Assembly (NCBI RefSeq): GCF_013283195.1
Contig: NZ_JABEKT010000001.1
Coordinates: 2,700,509-2,764,508, forward strand
Length of the DNA stretch: 64,000 nt
Origin: Ensifer adhaerens
GTDB taxonomy: Bacteria; Pseudomonadota; Alphaproteobacteria; Rhizobiales; Rhizobiaceae
Reading direction: 5' to 3'
Both the position numbers and the translations under genes were made by a program. The notes under the pieces were generated by a model. It saw nothing but the letters and a program-made list of their open reading frames with translations. It was not told the DNA's origin and ran no database searches. Below, one piece after another: positions 45,900 to 54,211 of this stretch. Every line of letters begins with the position of its first letter. Position 1 is the first letter of the stretch.

Positions 45900-45934
45900 A
45901 AAACGCTCCGGCATCATCCGATCCGGAGCGTTTT
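45900..45934 (+). terminator. Terminator after the homocysteine methyltransferase gene
   Basis: A 12-bp perfect stem AAAACGCTCCGG (45900-45911) / CCGGAGCGTTTT (45923-45934) with an 11-base loop, followed by CATTTT. The A-tract/T-tract makes it potentially bidirectional, also serving the convergent aminotransferase gene. Confidence 0.85.
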
Positions 45935-46025
45935 CATTTTCGGTGCTCTGACCCAACACGCGCAGGCGCTTGCTCCAAAGCAAGGTCGATCGACGCCATC
46001 ACAGGAGTGACGGCGCCGGCGAAAA

Positions 46026-47180
46026 TCAGGCGCTTCTCTTCATTGCACCGCCGCTCTGCAGATGCTGGCGCCATGCCGCGAGCCCGACTTCGATATCCTT
46101 ACGGCCGAAACCGACACGAAAGCGATCCTGGGCGACCGGCAGCAGATCGGAGACGAACAGGCTCGAAGGCAACAGCAGGACACCCGCCTCCTCCACCAGC
46201 TGACGGCAATGGGTCTCGACGCCATCGGACCCGAGGTAGCGGGCAAAGCCGACGCAGCCACCGTCCGGCTCCCGCCATTCGTAGAGATCGGGGAACTCGG
46301 CAAAGAAGGCGCCGAGCTTTTGAAGGTTTTCGGCGCAAAGCGCGCGGTTGCGATCAAGCAAATGCTCGCGCGCCTTGAGCGCAATGGTCGCCAGCACTTC
46401 CGAAGGTCGCGAATTGCAGATCGACAGATAGTGCTTCATCTTCTCCATGCGTTCGAGCAGATGATGATCGCGGCAGGCGATCCAGCCTATGCGCAGGCCC
46501 GGCAGGCCATAGGCCTTGGACATGACGTTGAGCGAAATGCCACGGTCGAACAACTCTGCCGCCTGCGGCAATCGCAGCGCCGGGTCGCGCTCAAGCCCGC
46601 GATAGACCTCATCGCTGAAAAGGTGGATGCCACGTTCGGCGCAAAGTTCGGCGAGCGCCTTGAATGTCTGCTGATCGGCGATCGAGCCGGTCGGGTTGTT
46701 GGGGAAGTTGACGGCGATCAGCTTTGTGTTCGGCTTCAGCGCCGAATGAACGTCCGCAAGGTCCAGGCGCCAGTTGTTTTCCGGGCGCAGCGGCACGCCG
46801 GTGACCGAGGCCGCTATCGTGACCGGCAGCGTTTCCATCGATTGGTAGTTGGGCACGGTGACAATGGCATGGTCCTCAGGACCGAGCAGCGCAAGCATGG
46901 CGCAGTAAAGTCCCTCCTCCGCCCCGGCAAAGCAGAGGATATCCGCAGCCGAAAGCCCCTGATAGGTCGATGCAATTGCTAAGCGCAACGCCGGCGCACC
47001 ATAGGTTTCGGTATAGCCGAGCGTCAGCTTGTCCCAGGCTTCCCGGTCCGTATCGTCGGCGAGCGCCAGCAATTCGCCTATGCCGATGGTTTCGGCGTCG
47101 CTGGCGGTCATATGATGGCGCGCCTTGAACTCCCAGCGGGAGAAATGCGTTTCGAGGCGGAAGTCTGGCAAGGTTGTCAT
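46026..47180 (-). CDS. Class I/II PLP-dependent aminotransferase
   Basis: This fold-type I aminotransferase has 384 residues. Substrate and PLP features are visible: VNFPNNPTGS (Asn for PLP), LFSDEVYRGLE (Asp for PLP nitrogen), and the Schiff-base Lys in NVMSKAYGLPGLRIGW. A C-terminal RVGFGRKD carries the carboxylate-binding Arg. The amino-acid substrate cannot be inferred. It lies 58 bases downstream of a YheO/DauR-type regulator gene on the same strand, suggesting the regulator controls it, perhaps in D-amino-acid or related catabolism. Confidence 0.92.
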   Translation of the reverse strand: MTTLPDFRLETHFSRWEFKARHHMTASDAETIGIGELLALADDTDREAWDKLTLGYTETYGAPALRLAIASTYQGLSAADILCFAGAEEGLYCAMLALLGPEDHAIVTVPNYQSMETLPVTIAASVTGVPLRPENNWRLDLADVHSALKPNTKLIAVNFPNNPTGSIADQQTFKALAELCAERGIHLFSDEVYRGLERDPALRLPQAAELFDRGISLNVMSKAYGLPGLRIGWIACRDHHLLERMEKMKHYLSICNSRPSEVLATIALKAREHLLDRNRALCAENLQKLGAFFAEFPDLYEWREPDGGCVGFARYLGSDGVETHCRQLVEEAGVLLLPSSLFVSDLLPVAQDRFRVGFGRKDIEVGLAAWRQHLQSGGAMKRSA

Positions 47181-47238
47181 ATCGTGTCCTCCGGTCGCCG
47201 CGCCGCGCGGACGGGCGACATGATTGTCTTCGTCGTGA

Positions 47239-47874
47239 TCAGGAAAGGTCGCTGCGGGCGGCAGTGAGATAATTATAGATCGAGGCGCGCGAGGTGCCGA
47301 TCAGGCTGGCAAGGTGGTCTACGGCGTTGCGGGTCTTGAACAGGCCGCGCTCTTCGAGTGCCGCCACAAGTGCTACGCGATCCGACCGCTTCAGCGCAGA
47401 GAGCGCGAGCCCCTGCTCCTTCAGCCAGTCGTGCAGCGAGGCATTGATCTCCTCGCGCCAGTCGCGCGAAAACAGCGCCTGCGGCCGCGGCTGCTCGGCG
47501 CCGGCAAAGGCGGAAAGCAGCTTTACGGCGTTGTCGATCATCGAAACGTCGAGATTGATGCAAAGCAGACCCGCCGCGTCACCCTTGGCATCTCGCAGCA
47601 CCGCCGAGACCGACTTGATGCGCCGGCCATCGGCGCCGGTCTTCTCATAGGACCCAAGCACGCTCTCCGTACCGGAAACTGTGCCGAACTCTTCCTCGAT
47701 CAGCGAGTCTTCGCCGACGGCACGCCCCGACGAAGCGTTCCAGATGGCAGCGACTGTGCCGCTCTTGAGGTCATGCAGCACGACCTCGGCATGCGGATAA
47801 AGCAAGGCGCTGATGGCCGCAGCCGTTGGCGCGTGCATGGCGATGTCGAAGGCGATGGTGGGTTCAATGTTCAT
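47239..47874 (-). CDS. YheO/DauR-type transcription regulator (PAS-like plus HTH)
   Basis: This 211-residue regulator has an N-terminal YheO-like PAS domain (about 15-120, with LYPHAEVVLHDLKSG and LLCINLDVS) and a C-terminal DauR-type helix-turn-helix (about 160-205, with FKTRNAVDHLASLIGTSRASIYNYL). Relatives include DauR, which controls D-arginine use. I chose the ATG at 47874 (MNIEPT). An upstream ATG at 47919 would add MSRIDKKSRIDHACR, whose repeated SRID is produced by two direct DNA repeats that look like an operator, so the longer start is rejected. Confidence 0.88.
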   Translation of the reverse strand: MNIEPTIAFDIAMHAPTAAAISALLYPHAEVVLHDLKSGTVAAIWNASSGRAVGEDSLIEEEFGTVSGTESVLGSYEKTGADGRRIKSVSAVLRDAKGDAAGLLCINLDVSMIDNAVKLLSAFAGAEQPRPQALFSRDWREEINASLHDWLKEQGLALSALKRSDRVALVAALEERGLFKTRNAVDHLASLIGTSRASIYNYLTAARSDLS

Positions 47875-47890
47875 ACGACAGGCATGATCG

Positions 47891-47917
47891 ATTCTAGACT
47901 TTTTGTCAATTCTAGAC
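47891..47917. repeat. Two direct ATTCTAGAC repeats upstream of the YheO-type regulator
   Basis: ATTCTAGAC occurs at 47891-47899 and 47909-47917, exactly 18 bases apart; each contains the palindrome TCTAGA. They lie 17-43 bases upstream of the chosen regulator start and are a good candidate for an autoregulatory operator, possibly of the regulator itself. Confidence 0.7.
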
Positions 47918-48008
47918 ATTTCGTGTAATTCAAATATTCACCAATGCTTGCGCACGCGGCCGGCCTGTCCTATCCCGAGGGAGACGAGATTCGCCTGGAG
48001 AGACTGAC

Positions 48009-48356
48009 ATGAATGCCGGACCCGCTTCCTTTCCCGACAGGGACACCGTTGCCGACAAACTCTCGGCATTTGGCGAGGCAGATCAGGCTTTTGTTCGGCT
48101 GCTGATGGAAAATCCCGAGCAGGACGATCGGCTGCTGGATGGCCTTTACCGTTATCTCGATATCGCCTCCGAAGCGCGCTTTCTCAATACGCTGAAGCTC
48201 GACAAACTCGGCCAATGGCTCGGCAATGAGGCGCCCGCCCGGCTGCAGATGCGGCTGATGGAAGCCGCCCGCGCGAGCCAGCATCCGGCCTATCAGGCAT
48301 TCAAGACAGGCCTCACGAAATCCGGCGGGCTGGAGCGCGCGTTTCCGAAAGTGTGA
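48009..48356 (+). CDS. Conserved-type hypothetical protein of 115 residues
   Basis: This small soluble protein is mostly helical. It has no recognised motif; typical strings are FVRLLMENPEQDDRLLDGLYRYLDI and QWLGNEAPARLQMRLMEAA (not catalytic). GGAGAG precedes the ATG by about six bases. It lies between the divergent regulator and a RIME-type repeat. Codon use is like its neighbours, so it is likely real; the function is unknown. Confidence 0.7.
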   Translation: MNAGPASFPDRDTVADKLSAFGEADQAFVRLLMENPEQDDRLLDGLYRYLDIASEARFLNTLKLDKLGQWLGNEAPARLQMRLMEAARASQHPAYQAFKTGLTKSGGLERAFPKV

Positions 48357-48372
48357 GGAATGCCCTCGGAGG

Positions 48373-48540
48373 GGGAATAGCCCCTCACCCTAGCCCTCTC
48401 CCCGCTCGCGGGGAGAGGGAACGTGCCACGCGACAGGAGCTCACCTGCGCTGCCCCAAAAGAGGAGCGAAATCATCGCCCCGGATCCCTTCTCCCCGCAA
48501 GCGGGGAGAAGGTGGCGGCAGCCGGATGAGGGGCCGCGCC
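48373..48540. repeat. RIME-type rhizobial intergenic mosaic repeat
   Basis: Two imperfect copies of a GC-rich palindromic unit flank a spacer: CCCTCTCCCC-GCTCGC-GGGGAGAGGG (about 48394-48419) and CCTTCTCCCC-GCAAGC-GGGGAGAAGG (about 48487-48512), bounded by CCCCTCACCCTAG and GGATGAGGGGC. This is the classical arrangement of RIME elements found in the intergenic spaces of Rhizobium and Sinorhizobium. It lies at the convergent 3' ends of its two neighbours and may also act as a terminator. Confidence 0.88.
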
Positions 48541-48581
48541 AGGCGTCACTATCGACATGTGTCGACGTTGACGCCCTAGCC

Positions 48582-50729
48582 TCAATTGGCCGAGCTGCCA
48601 CCGCCGGAAAGTCCCTTGGCGAGCCGAACCAGATTGACGAACTCGCCGCGATAGCCGAACGGATCCGCCCCCTTCGATGCTGCCGCCAGCTCGATGACTG
48701 CGTCATAGGAATAATCCTCAACCGCCGTCACGCCCGAAAGCTTCTGCCCGAAGGCGGCCACCGCCACCGAGAAGCGCACATCGTTCGGTGCCTCGCCGAG
48801 CGAAGGCACGGCATTTCCTTCTGTCACCGGTGTGGTGATCAGTTCGCTACGGTCGCTATCCGGCTTCTTGTAGCGGATTTTCAGGAACGCCAGTTCGCCG
48901 GCATTGGCCGTGGCGCCAGCCTCCGGCTTATCGGCCGCCTTGTAGCGCAGGTCGTCGTTGAGCACCGCCGGGCTGCCCTTCGGTGTTACCTCGTAGATCG
49001 CGGTCACGCTGTGGCCCGAGCCGATGTCGCCGGCATCGACCTTGTCGTTGTTGAAGTCTTCCCGTTTGAGCGCGCGGGTCTCGTAGCCGATCAGCCGGTA
49101 TTCGGCGATTGCAGCCGGGTTGAATTCCACCTGCAGCTTGACGTCCTTGGCGATCGGGAAGAGCGACGAGCCCGCCTCCTCCACCAGCGTCTTCTGCGCC
49201 TCCGCCAGCGTATCGATATAGGCGGCGGTGCCGTTGCCGTTCTGGGCGATCGTCTGCATCAGCGCGTCGTTGTAGTTGCCGCGGCCGAAGCCAAGCACCG
49301 AGAGGAAGATGCCGCTCTTGCGTTTCGCCTCGATCATCTCTTTGAGCTCGTCATCGCTGGCCGGACCGACATTGAAGTCGCCGTCGGTCGCCAGCATCAC
49401 CCGGTTGACGCCGCCCTTGACGAAGGCCTTCTCCGCCAGCCGGTAGGCCGCATCGATGCCTTCGGCCCCGGCGGTCGAGCCCCCCGGCTGCAGCGTGTCG
49501 ATTGCCTGGAGTATCCTAGCCTTGTCCTTGACCGTGGTCGGCTCCAGCACCGTGCCGGCGTTGCCGGCATAGGTGACGATCGACACCGTGTCTTCCGGCT
49601 TCAGCTTCTCGACGAGCAACCGGAAGGCGGCCTTCAAAAGCGGCAGCTTGTCCGGCTCGTCCATCGAGCCTGAAACGTCGATCAGGAACACCAGGTTCGC
49701 CTTCGGCGCCTCTGATGGCACCACGTCGTAGCCCTTGACCGCTACATGCATCAGCCGGGTGCCGCCGTTCCAGGGTGTCGGCATGACCGTCACCGTCGCC
49801 TTGAACGGCTCGGCGGCAGATGTCGGACGCGGCCAGTCATAGGGGAAGTAGTTGACCATCTCCTCGACGCGCACGGCATCGCGATCCGGCATCTGGCCTT
49901 CCATCAGCGAACGACGAGCGAAGGCGTAAGACGCCGTGTCGACATCGATCGAAAAGGTCGAGACCGGATCGGTGGCAACGCTCTTCATCGGATTGCTGTC
50001 AGCCTTGGCGAAGCGCTCGCGGTTTTCCGGCTGTACCGGCTGGATCTCACGCGAAACGACCGGCGCCGGCAGATAGGTCAGCCGGCCCTGCGCGCCGCCT
50101 TCCGCCGAAAGCTGTGCGGCGCTGTCACTCATCGCCTGGTTGGCCATGGCATCCGCTTCGGTCTCTGCGGCAGGCGCAGGGCTCGCGACTTGCGGCGCGG
50201 ATTGAACCTCGACGGTCTTCTGTTCACGGGCGCGTGCAAGCAACTGGGCAATTTCCGGCTCGTCGGCCGTTGCCTGTGCCTTGCTGTCGGTGTCTTCAGG
50301 CGCAGGCGAGCCGGAACCCTCCAGCTTTTTGGCCGCCGCCAAGCTCTCATCCGCAGTCGCTGCCGTCGAGGACGGCTTCGCAACAGGCGCTGCCTTCTGC
50401 TTCGGCTCTTCCTTGACGGCGATTTCCGTGCCGATGTCGCCCGGCAGGGTCGTGCTACGCGTTAGTTCCAGCGTCAGAAAGGCGGCGGCGGGCACGACGA
50501 GCAGCGTGGCGAGTGCCGATCCGGCAAGCAGTTTCCTGTTCATGATGGGGCTCCATATCCGGTTGAAGATGGAGCTTTGACGAACCGGCGGCACCGATCC
50601 TTGGGTGGCGGTCGAATTTTCTTGCGTCTCGTCGAATGCCTGCATGGCGGCGGCAAGCGCGCGGACGCGTGCTTCGTTCGAAGCCTTTGGCGGGACCCGC
50701 CCGGAGAGCTTGTCGAATTCGTCGGTCAT
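48582..50729 (-). CDS. Membrane-anchored VWA-domain protein coupled to an ECF sigma factor
   Basis: This 715-residue protein has an N-terminal soluble segment (about 1-60), one transmembrane helix (about 66-88, MNRKLLAGSALATLLVV...), and a low-complexity Ala/Glu/Pro linker (to about 225). A Yfbk-type von Willebrand A domain starts with FLIDVSGSMDE, the D-x-S-x-S metal site near residue 351, and a C-terminal DUF3520-like part follows. The layout suggests a trans-envelope sensor with an anti-sigma-like cytoplasmic tail, but no zinc motif of known anti-sigma factors is present. Its start overlaps the sigma gene stop (GTGATCATG: GTG at 50735 or ATG at 50729). Confidence 0.85.
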   Translation of the reverse strand: MTDEFDKLSGRVPPKASNEARVRALAAAMQAFDETQENSTATQGSVPPVRQSSIFNRIWSPIMNRKLLAGSALATLLVVPAAAFLTLELTRSTTLPGDIGTEIAVKEEPKQKAAPVAKPSSTAATADESLAAAKKLEGSGSPAPEDTDSKAQATADEPEIAQLLARAREQKTVEVQSAPQVASPAPAAETEADAMANQAMSDSAAQLSAEGGAQGRLTYLPAPVVSREIQPVQPENRERFAKADSNPMKSVATDPVSTFSIDVDTASYAFARRSLMEGQMPDRDAVRVEEMVNYFPYDWPRPTSAAEPFKATVTVMPTPWNGGTRLMHVAVKGYDVVPSEAPKANLVFLIDVSGSMDEPDKLPLLKAAFRLLVEKLKPEDTVSIVTYAGNAGTVLEPTTVKDKARILQAIDTLQPGGSTAGAEGIDAAYRLAEKAFVKGGVNRVMLATDGDFNVGPASDDELKEMIEAKRKSGIFLSVLGFGRGNYNDALMQTIAQNGNGTAAYIDTLAEAQKTLVEEAGSSLFPIAKDVKLQVEFNPAAIAEYRLIGYETRALKREDFNNDKVDAGDIGSGHSVTAIYEVTPKGSPAVLNDDLRYKAADKPEAGATANAGELAFLKIRYKKPDSDRSELITTPVTEGNAVPSLGEAPNDVRFSVAVAAFGQKLSGVTAVEDYSYDAVIELAAASKGADPFGYRGEFVNLVRLAKGLSGGGSSAN

Positions 50730-50731
50730 GA

Positions 50732-51286
50732 TCACACGGCCTCCTTGCCAAGCACTGTCTTCAGCCGCTTGCGCGCCTCATGCACATGCCAGGACACGGT
50801 CGCTTCCGAGCACCCGAGCACGTCGGCGGCAGCGGCATGGCTCATCCCCTCGGCATAGACGAGCAACACCGCGTCGCATTGTTTTTCCGGCAGCGCCCTT
50901 ACCGCCGTCCACAGCGCCTCCTGGCGCTCGTGCTCGTCCGTTTCGCCGCCGCCAAGAACCGCCTGCTCGCTGGCATAGGCCTGCATCCTGTTGCTGTCAC
51001 GCATCTGGCGTCGCTTATGGTCGCGGGCGGCATTGAGGGTCAGCGTGTAGAGCCAGGTGCGAAAGCGGCTGGTGCCGCGAAAGCCGCGAATGGCAGAGCC
51101 GAGCCGCACACAGACATCCTGGGCGATATCTTCCGCATCCGCCGCATTGCCCGACCAGCGCCAGGCGACGGCATGGACAAAATCATAGTTCCGCTCGACC
51201 AGCTGGCCGAACGCCCGTCTGTCTCCAGACACTGCTTTTTCGACGAGTTCAGCGTCCAATGGCGTGCCCGCTCCCAACTGTTTCAA
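50732..51286 (-). CDS. ECF-type RNA polymerase sigma factor
   Basis: This sigma-70 ECF factor of 184 residues has region 2 (about 12-85, with DAEDIAQDVCVRL, then SRFRTWLYTLTLNAARDHKRR) and region 4 (about 118-172, with ALPEKQCDAVLLVYAEGMSHAAAADVLGCSEATVSWHVHEARKRL in pieces). It should direct RNA polymerase to a small regulon. The start is a TTG at 51286; no ATG exists nearby and a second TTG at 51277 is possible. The next gene, coding for a membrane VWA protein, overlaps its stop, implying that the pair works together. Confidence 0.9.
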   Translation of the reverse strand: MKQLGAGTPLDAELVEKAVSGDRRAFGQLVERNYDFVHAVAWRWSGNAADAEDIAQDVCVRLGSAIRGFRGTSRFRTWLYTLTLNAARDHKRRQMRDSNRMQAYASEQAVLGGGETDEHERQEALWTAVRALPEKQCDAVLLVYAEGMSHAAAADVLGCSEATVSWHVHEARKRLKTVLGKEAV

Positions 51287-51359
51287 ACCTTAGACGTTGC
51301 ACGACGAGAATTCCTTGGGCCGCCGACGAAAAAAATCGTCACGGACCCATAAAGAAAAG

Positions 51360-52109
51360 CTAGCGCGGGAATTTCCCGACGACGGCAATCATCGGCCCCA
51401 TCGGGAACAACCGGTCGTGCCGGTTGATATCGGGCGCATAGAGGCTGGAGATCGTGCCGTCGAGAAAGAGCGCGTTGGGGCAATCGAGCGCGTCGCGGAA
51501 GAGCGTCGCGAAGTCGTGAAACCGCACCGGCCGCTTCGACACGGCGAACACCACCTCGCCCGTTGCCGTCACGCCGACACCGTTGCGGGTTTTCAGGCTG
51601 GTGCTATCGGGCAGGAAACGCGGATGCAGCGCCCCGTCGATCACCAGCATCGGGCCGGACTGGGTGGCAAACCGCGGGGTAATCCTGGCATCGCGATAGG
51701 CATCAGCCGCCATCACGCCTGCCTTGCCGTCATCGACATAGAAGACGCCGTTCGGCAGCAAATGGAAATTGCCCCAACCGGTGTTGGTGTTGAGCGGCGC
51801 CTGCTCGCGCCCCTCCTCGATATGGAGACCGACGGGCGACAGGTCGTCGTGATACATGCCACCGTTCATGGCAAACAGCATGTATTCTTCGCGGTGGCGC
51901 AGCTCCAGCGACAAGGCCCGGAACGAGCGGAAGGGAACGCCCGCCTGGTCCTTGTTGTAGAGGCGGATGTCGTTGTCACCAGGGTCGACGGCGCAGGCGA
52001 TATAGTCCTGCCCGAGATGGCTGACATCCCGGCAGGCACCGAGCGCTGGGCCGGCAAGACCAGCGGAGAGAACGGCACCGACGAGAAAAGGTTTTGGGAA
52101 AAGCGGCAT
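51360..52109 (-). CDS. Exported phosphodiester glycosidase-family (DUF2233) protein
   Basis: This protein of 249 residues has a signal peptide (about 1-25, ending ALGA). The mature part has the NAGPA/DUF2233 signature: FAMNGGMYHDDLSPVGLHIE, then GNFHLLPNGVFYVDD, and near the C-terminus NALFLDGTISSLY. In characterised relatives this family removes sugar phosphodiester caps. The bacterial substrate is not known. The ATG at 52109 is preferred over a GTG at 52118. It lies upstream of the ECF sigma gene with 73 bases between. Confidence 0.88.
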   Translation of the reverse strand: MPLFPKPFLVGAVLSAGLAGPALGACRDVSHLGQDYIACAVDPGDNDIRLYNKDQAGVPFRSFRALSLELRHREEYMLFAMNGGMYHDDLSPVGLHIEEGREQAPLNTNTGWGNFHLLPNGVFYVDDGKAGVMAADAYRDARITPRFATQSGPMLVIDGALHPRFLPDSTSLKTRNGVGVTATGEVVFAVSKRPVRFHDFATLFRDALDCPNALFLDGTISSLYAPDINRHDRLFPMGPMIAVVGKFPR

Positions 52110-52268
52110 GAAAAACACCCAATGGAATCAGTCGCCCAGCATCATCCAGATTGCGGCGGTTCTGGCGCAGGGACAAAGAAAAAGCTGATAGAGGTCAGCG
52201 ACCTAGGTTGCCTTGCCAAAGTTGCATCAGGAACTTGTCTTCCCCGCTGAGTGGAATATCCTGAACGC

Positions 52269-52616
52269 ATGATGACTTCTCCGTGTCCCGTTTACATTTT
52301 CCGAGGCGCAGGTTTCGCCCCGTCCGGCAACACAGTCATTAGCGTTGCGCCGCTGGACTGCGTTGTCGCGGTTTACGGTGACGGAGGCGTCGTTGGCGAA
52401 GGCAGCCTGTCTTCTGTCTTTGGTGGTGCGGCGGTCTTCAAGAACGATGCGTCCGGGGAATGCTTCGTCGGCGTATGGGGAGACCGCAACGCCTCACGCT
52501 TTCGCAGCGAGCTTCGGGCTCACATGAAAATTGCTGTCTACAAGGAAGCCCCAGATGCTCGACTTTCGTTCTGGGGAACGGAGAAGGAGCGCCCTAAAAG
52601 GCCTGCGCGCGAATGA
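52269..52616 (+). CDS. Hypothetical protein of about 115 residues
   Basis: A plausible small gene beginning MMTSPCPVYIFRGAGF, with a beta-rich middle part (VISVAPLDCVVAVYGDGGVVGEG) and a helical end. No family was recognised and no clear ribosome site is seen; an ATG at 52251 would extend it by six residues. It is divergent from the DUF2233 gene and its codon use is a little less GC-rich than the neighbours, which might indicate transfer or a poorly conserved gene. Confidence 0.45.
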   Translation: MMTSPCPVYIFRGAGFAPSGNTVISVAPLDCVVAVYGDGGVVGEGSLSSVFGGAAVFKNDASGECFVGVWGDRNASRFRSELRAHMKIAVYKEAPDARLSFWGTEKERPKRPARE

Positions 52617-52712
52617 GGGGCATCCAACACGCGGGACGTGCCGACGTTCAATCCCTGTGACAAGCACAGGGAATGAAGTGCCGAGGATGTCGACGGCAAT
52701 GTTGTGCTGCAC

Positions 52713-53264
52713 TCAACCGCCGGCAAGTAGCCCGGCAATGCCGGCCAGCGCGAAGCAACCGGCCGCCGCCGCAAGACCGAAAAGTGCCGCCAGACAAGCA
52801 AGGCCGGCAACGCCGCGGCGCAGGTAAGAGTTGGGATCGCTGGACAGGATCTCGCTCGAAAGCCTGGTCAGCAATCGTTTTTCCTGCAGCGTGAAGCGCA
52901 GGTTGCTGGCGTGCTTGCGCGCCACCCGCTGGACGTCACCGTAGTTGTTGGCGATGGCAAAGAAGGTGAGCAGCAGGCCGAGGCAACTGACGACAAGCGC
53001 CGCCTTGCGCAGAAAGTCGATTGCCTCGGGCAACAGATTGGCGCCCACAACGGAACGTTCGAACAGCCCGTCGAAGCCGGCGATACAGGCGGCGATCACG
53101 GCGGCATGGGCAACGCCAACGGCAAGGAGACGCTTGTAGGCCTCATCAAGAAGCTGCGAATTGGCAGCGTGGATGCTGTCCAGACGCGAGACCTGCGCAT
53201 CGACTTCCTCCCGCGACAATCGCGGGGGAAAGTTGCTTGCCGATACCACTGGGCTGCGCGTCAT
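52713..53264 (-). CDS. Hypothetical four-helix membrane protein
   Basis: This 183-residue protein has an N-terminal soluble part, two hydrophobic helices (about 48-67 and 85-105), a basic middle segment (VQRVARKHASNLRFTLQEKRLL) and two C-terminal helices (about 150-182, rich in Ala, Leu and Gly). No signature was found. It starts at ATG 53264. It is on the same strand as the Fe-S protein gene upstream, 135 bases apart, without clear coupling. The function is unknown. Confidence 0.72.
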   Translation of the reverse strand: MTRSPVVSASNFPPRLSREEVDAQVSRLDSIHAANSQLLDEAYKRLLAVGVAHAAVIAACIAGFDGLFERSVVGANLLPEAIDFLRKAALVVSCLGLLLTFFAIANNYGDVQRVARKHASNLRFTLQEKRLLTRLSSEILSSDPNSYLRRGVAGLACLAALFGLAAAAGCFALAGIAGLLAGG

Positions 53265-53399
53265 GAGATGGTCTCCAATGCCACACCGTCCAAATCGATA
53301 TAAATTTGGAAATTTTACGTTTCCAGAAAACCTCGAATTTTAGTCATTTCCGGCATTTGCACGCGGTTCTTTCCACAGTTTGGTGGCAGCAACCCACGC

Positions 53400-54104
53400 T
53401 CAAAGGTCCAGTGCGGCCATGTGAAAGTGTAGCTGATCGGGCGGATAGCGATAGTCCCGCCCAACGGGACAAGCATCACGGGAAAGACATCCGTGCACAA
53501 GACAGCCCTCCCTGCCCGCCTCTGTCCGGAGATAGCTGCGACAGCGGCCGACATCGAACTGCAGGCCTTCGAGCGCGCCGGCGGGACAGGCGGGAACGCA
53601 CGGCTTTTCCACGCAGCTGTCGCAAGGATGCCCCGCGGACCAATCGCCGCCGGCGGGTAGAGACCTGTCGAAGGCCAATGCTCCGCGATAGCCGTGCCAG
53701 AGCCCGTAACGCGGGTGGATGAGAATGCCTGATGGAGACGCCTTCAGCCCTTCCGCGCGCATCGCCCATTGCTGGAACGGTTGCCAGGGCGGATCCGACG
53801 GGAAATAGGCGGTCGCCCCGTAGACCCCGGCGATCTCCCCGATCACCGTCTTCGACCAAGTGTCGAGCGGATCGGTCCCGCCACGATCAGGCGCCTCCTC
53901 GCGCCAGCGCACGAACGGCTGCCAGAGCGAGCCGCCGATATTGCCGATCAGCGCCACGCTTGCCGCCGGGCGGCCATCCGCCAGCAATGGTGCTGCATCG
54001 CCGGGCACAAAGTTCAGCGTACCGCGCAAAAAAAGTCCGTGCGGCCGGAGAGCCGCACGGACGGTTTCAAGATGAGTGTCCGCGGATGCGGAAGGCGCCG
54101 TCAT
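53400..54104 (-). CDS. Ferredoxin-like protein with eight conserved cysteines, downstream of the MttB-family gene
   Basis: This protein of 234 residues has a long N-terminal domain (about 1-155) resembling the substrate part of QueG-like or epoxyqueuosine-reductase-type proteins. A C-terminal ferredoxin module carries C161-x2-C164-x4-C169-x3-C173-P, then C188, C201, C206 and C212, enough for two [4Fe-4S] clusters. It follows the MttB-family gene by 107 bases on the same strand, so it could supply electrons to that corrinoid system. It is not a RamA-type activase: it is too short and lacks an ASKHA/DUF4445 domain. Confidence 0.82.
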   Translation of the reverse strand: MTAPSASADTHLETVRAALRPHGLFLRGTLNFVPGDAAPLLADGRPAASVALIGNIGGSLWQPFVRWREEAPDRGGTDPLDTWSKTVIGEIAGVYGATAYFPSDPPWQPFQQWAMRAEGLKASPSGILIHPRYGLWHGYRGALAFDRSLPAGGDWSAGHPCDSCVEKPCVPACPAGALEGLQFDVGRCRSYLRTEAGREGCLVHGCLSRDACPVGRDYRYPPDQLHFHMAALDL

Positions 54105-54211
54105 TTCGGTTTCGGCCCCTGTAGATCGTAATGCGGGCGCCAGACCTCCTTCTGGATCATGTCAGCCACTTGCGCCGCGCCGCCTTGCTCCCTGGCTCGC
54201 TCGGGACCCTT

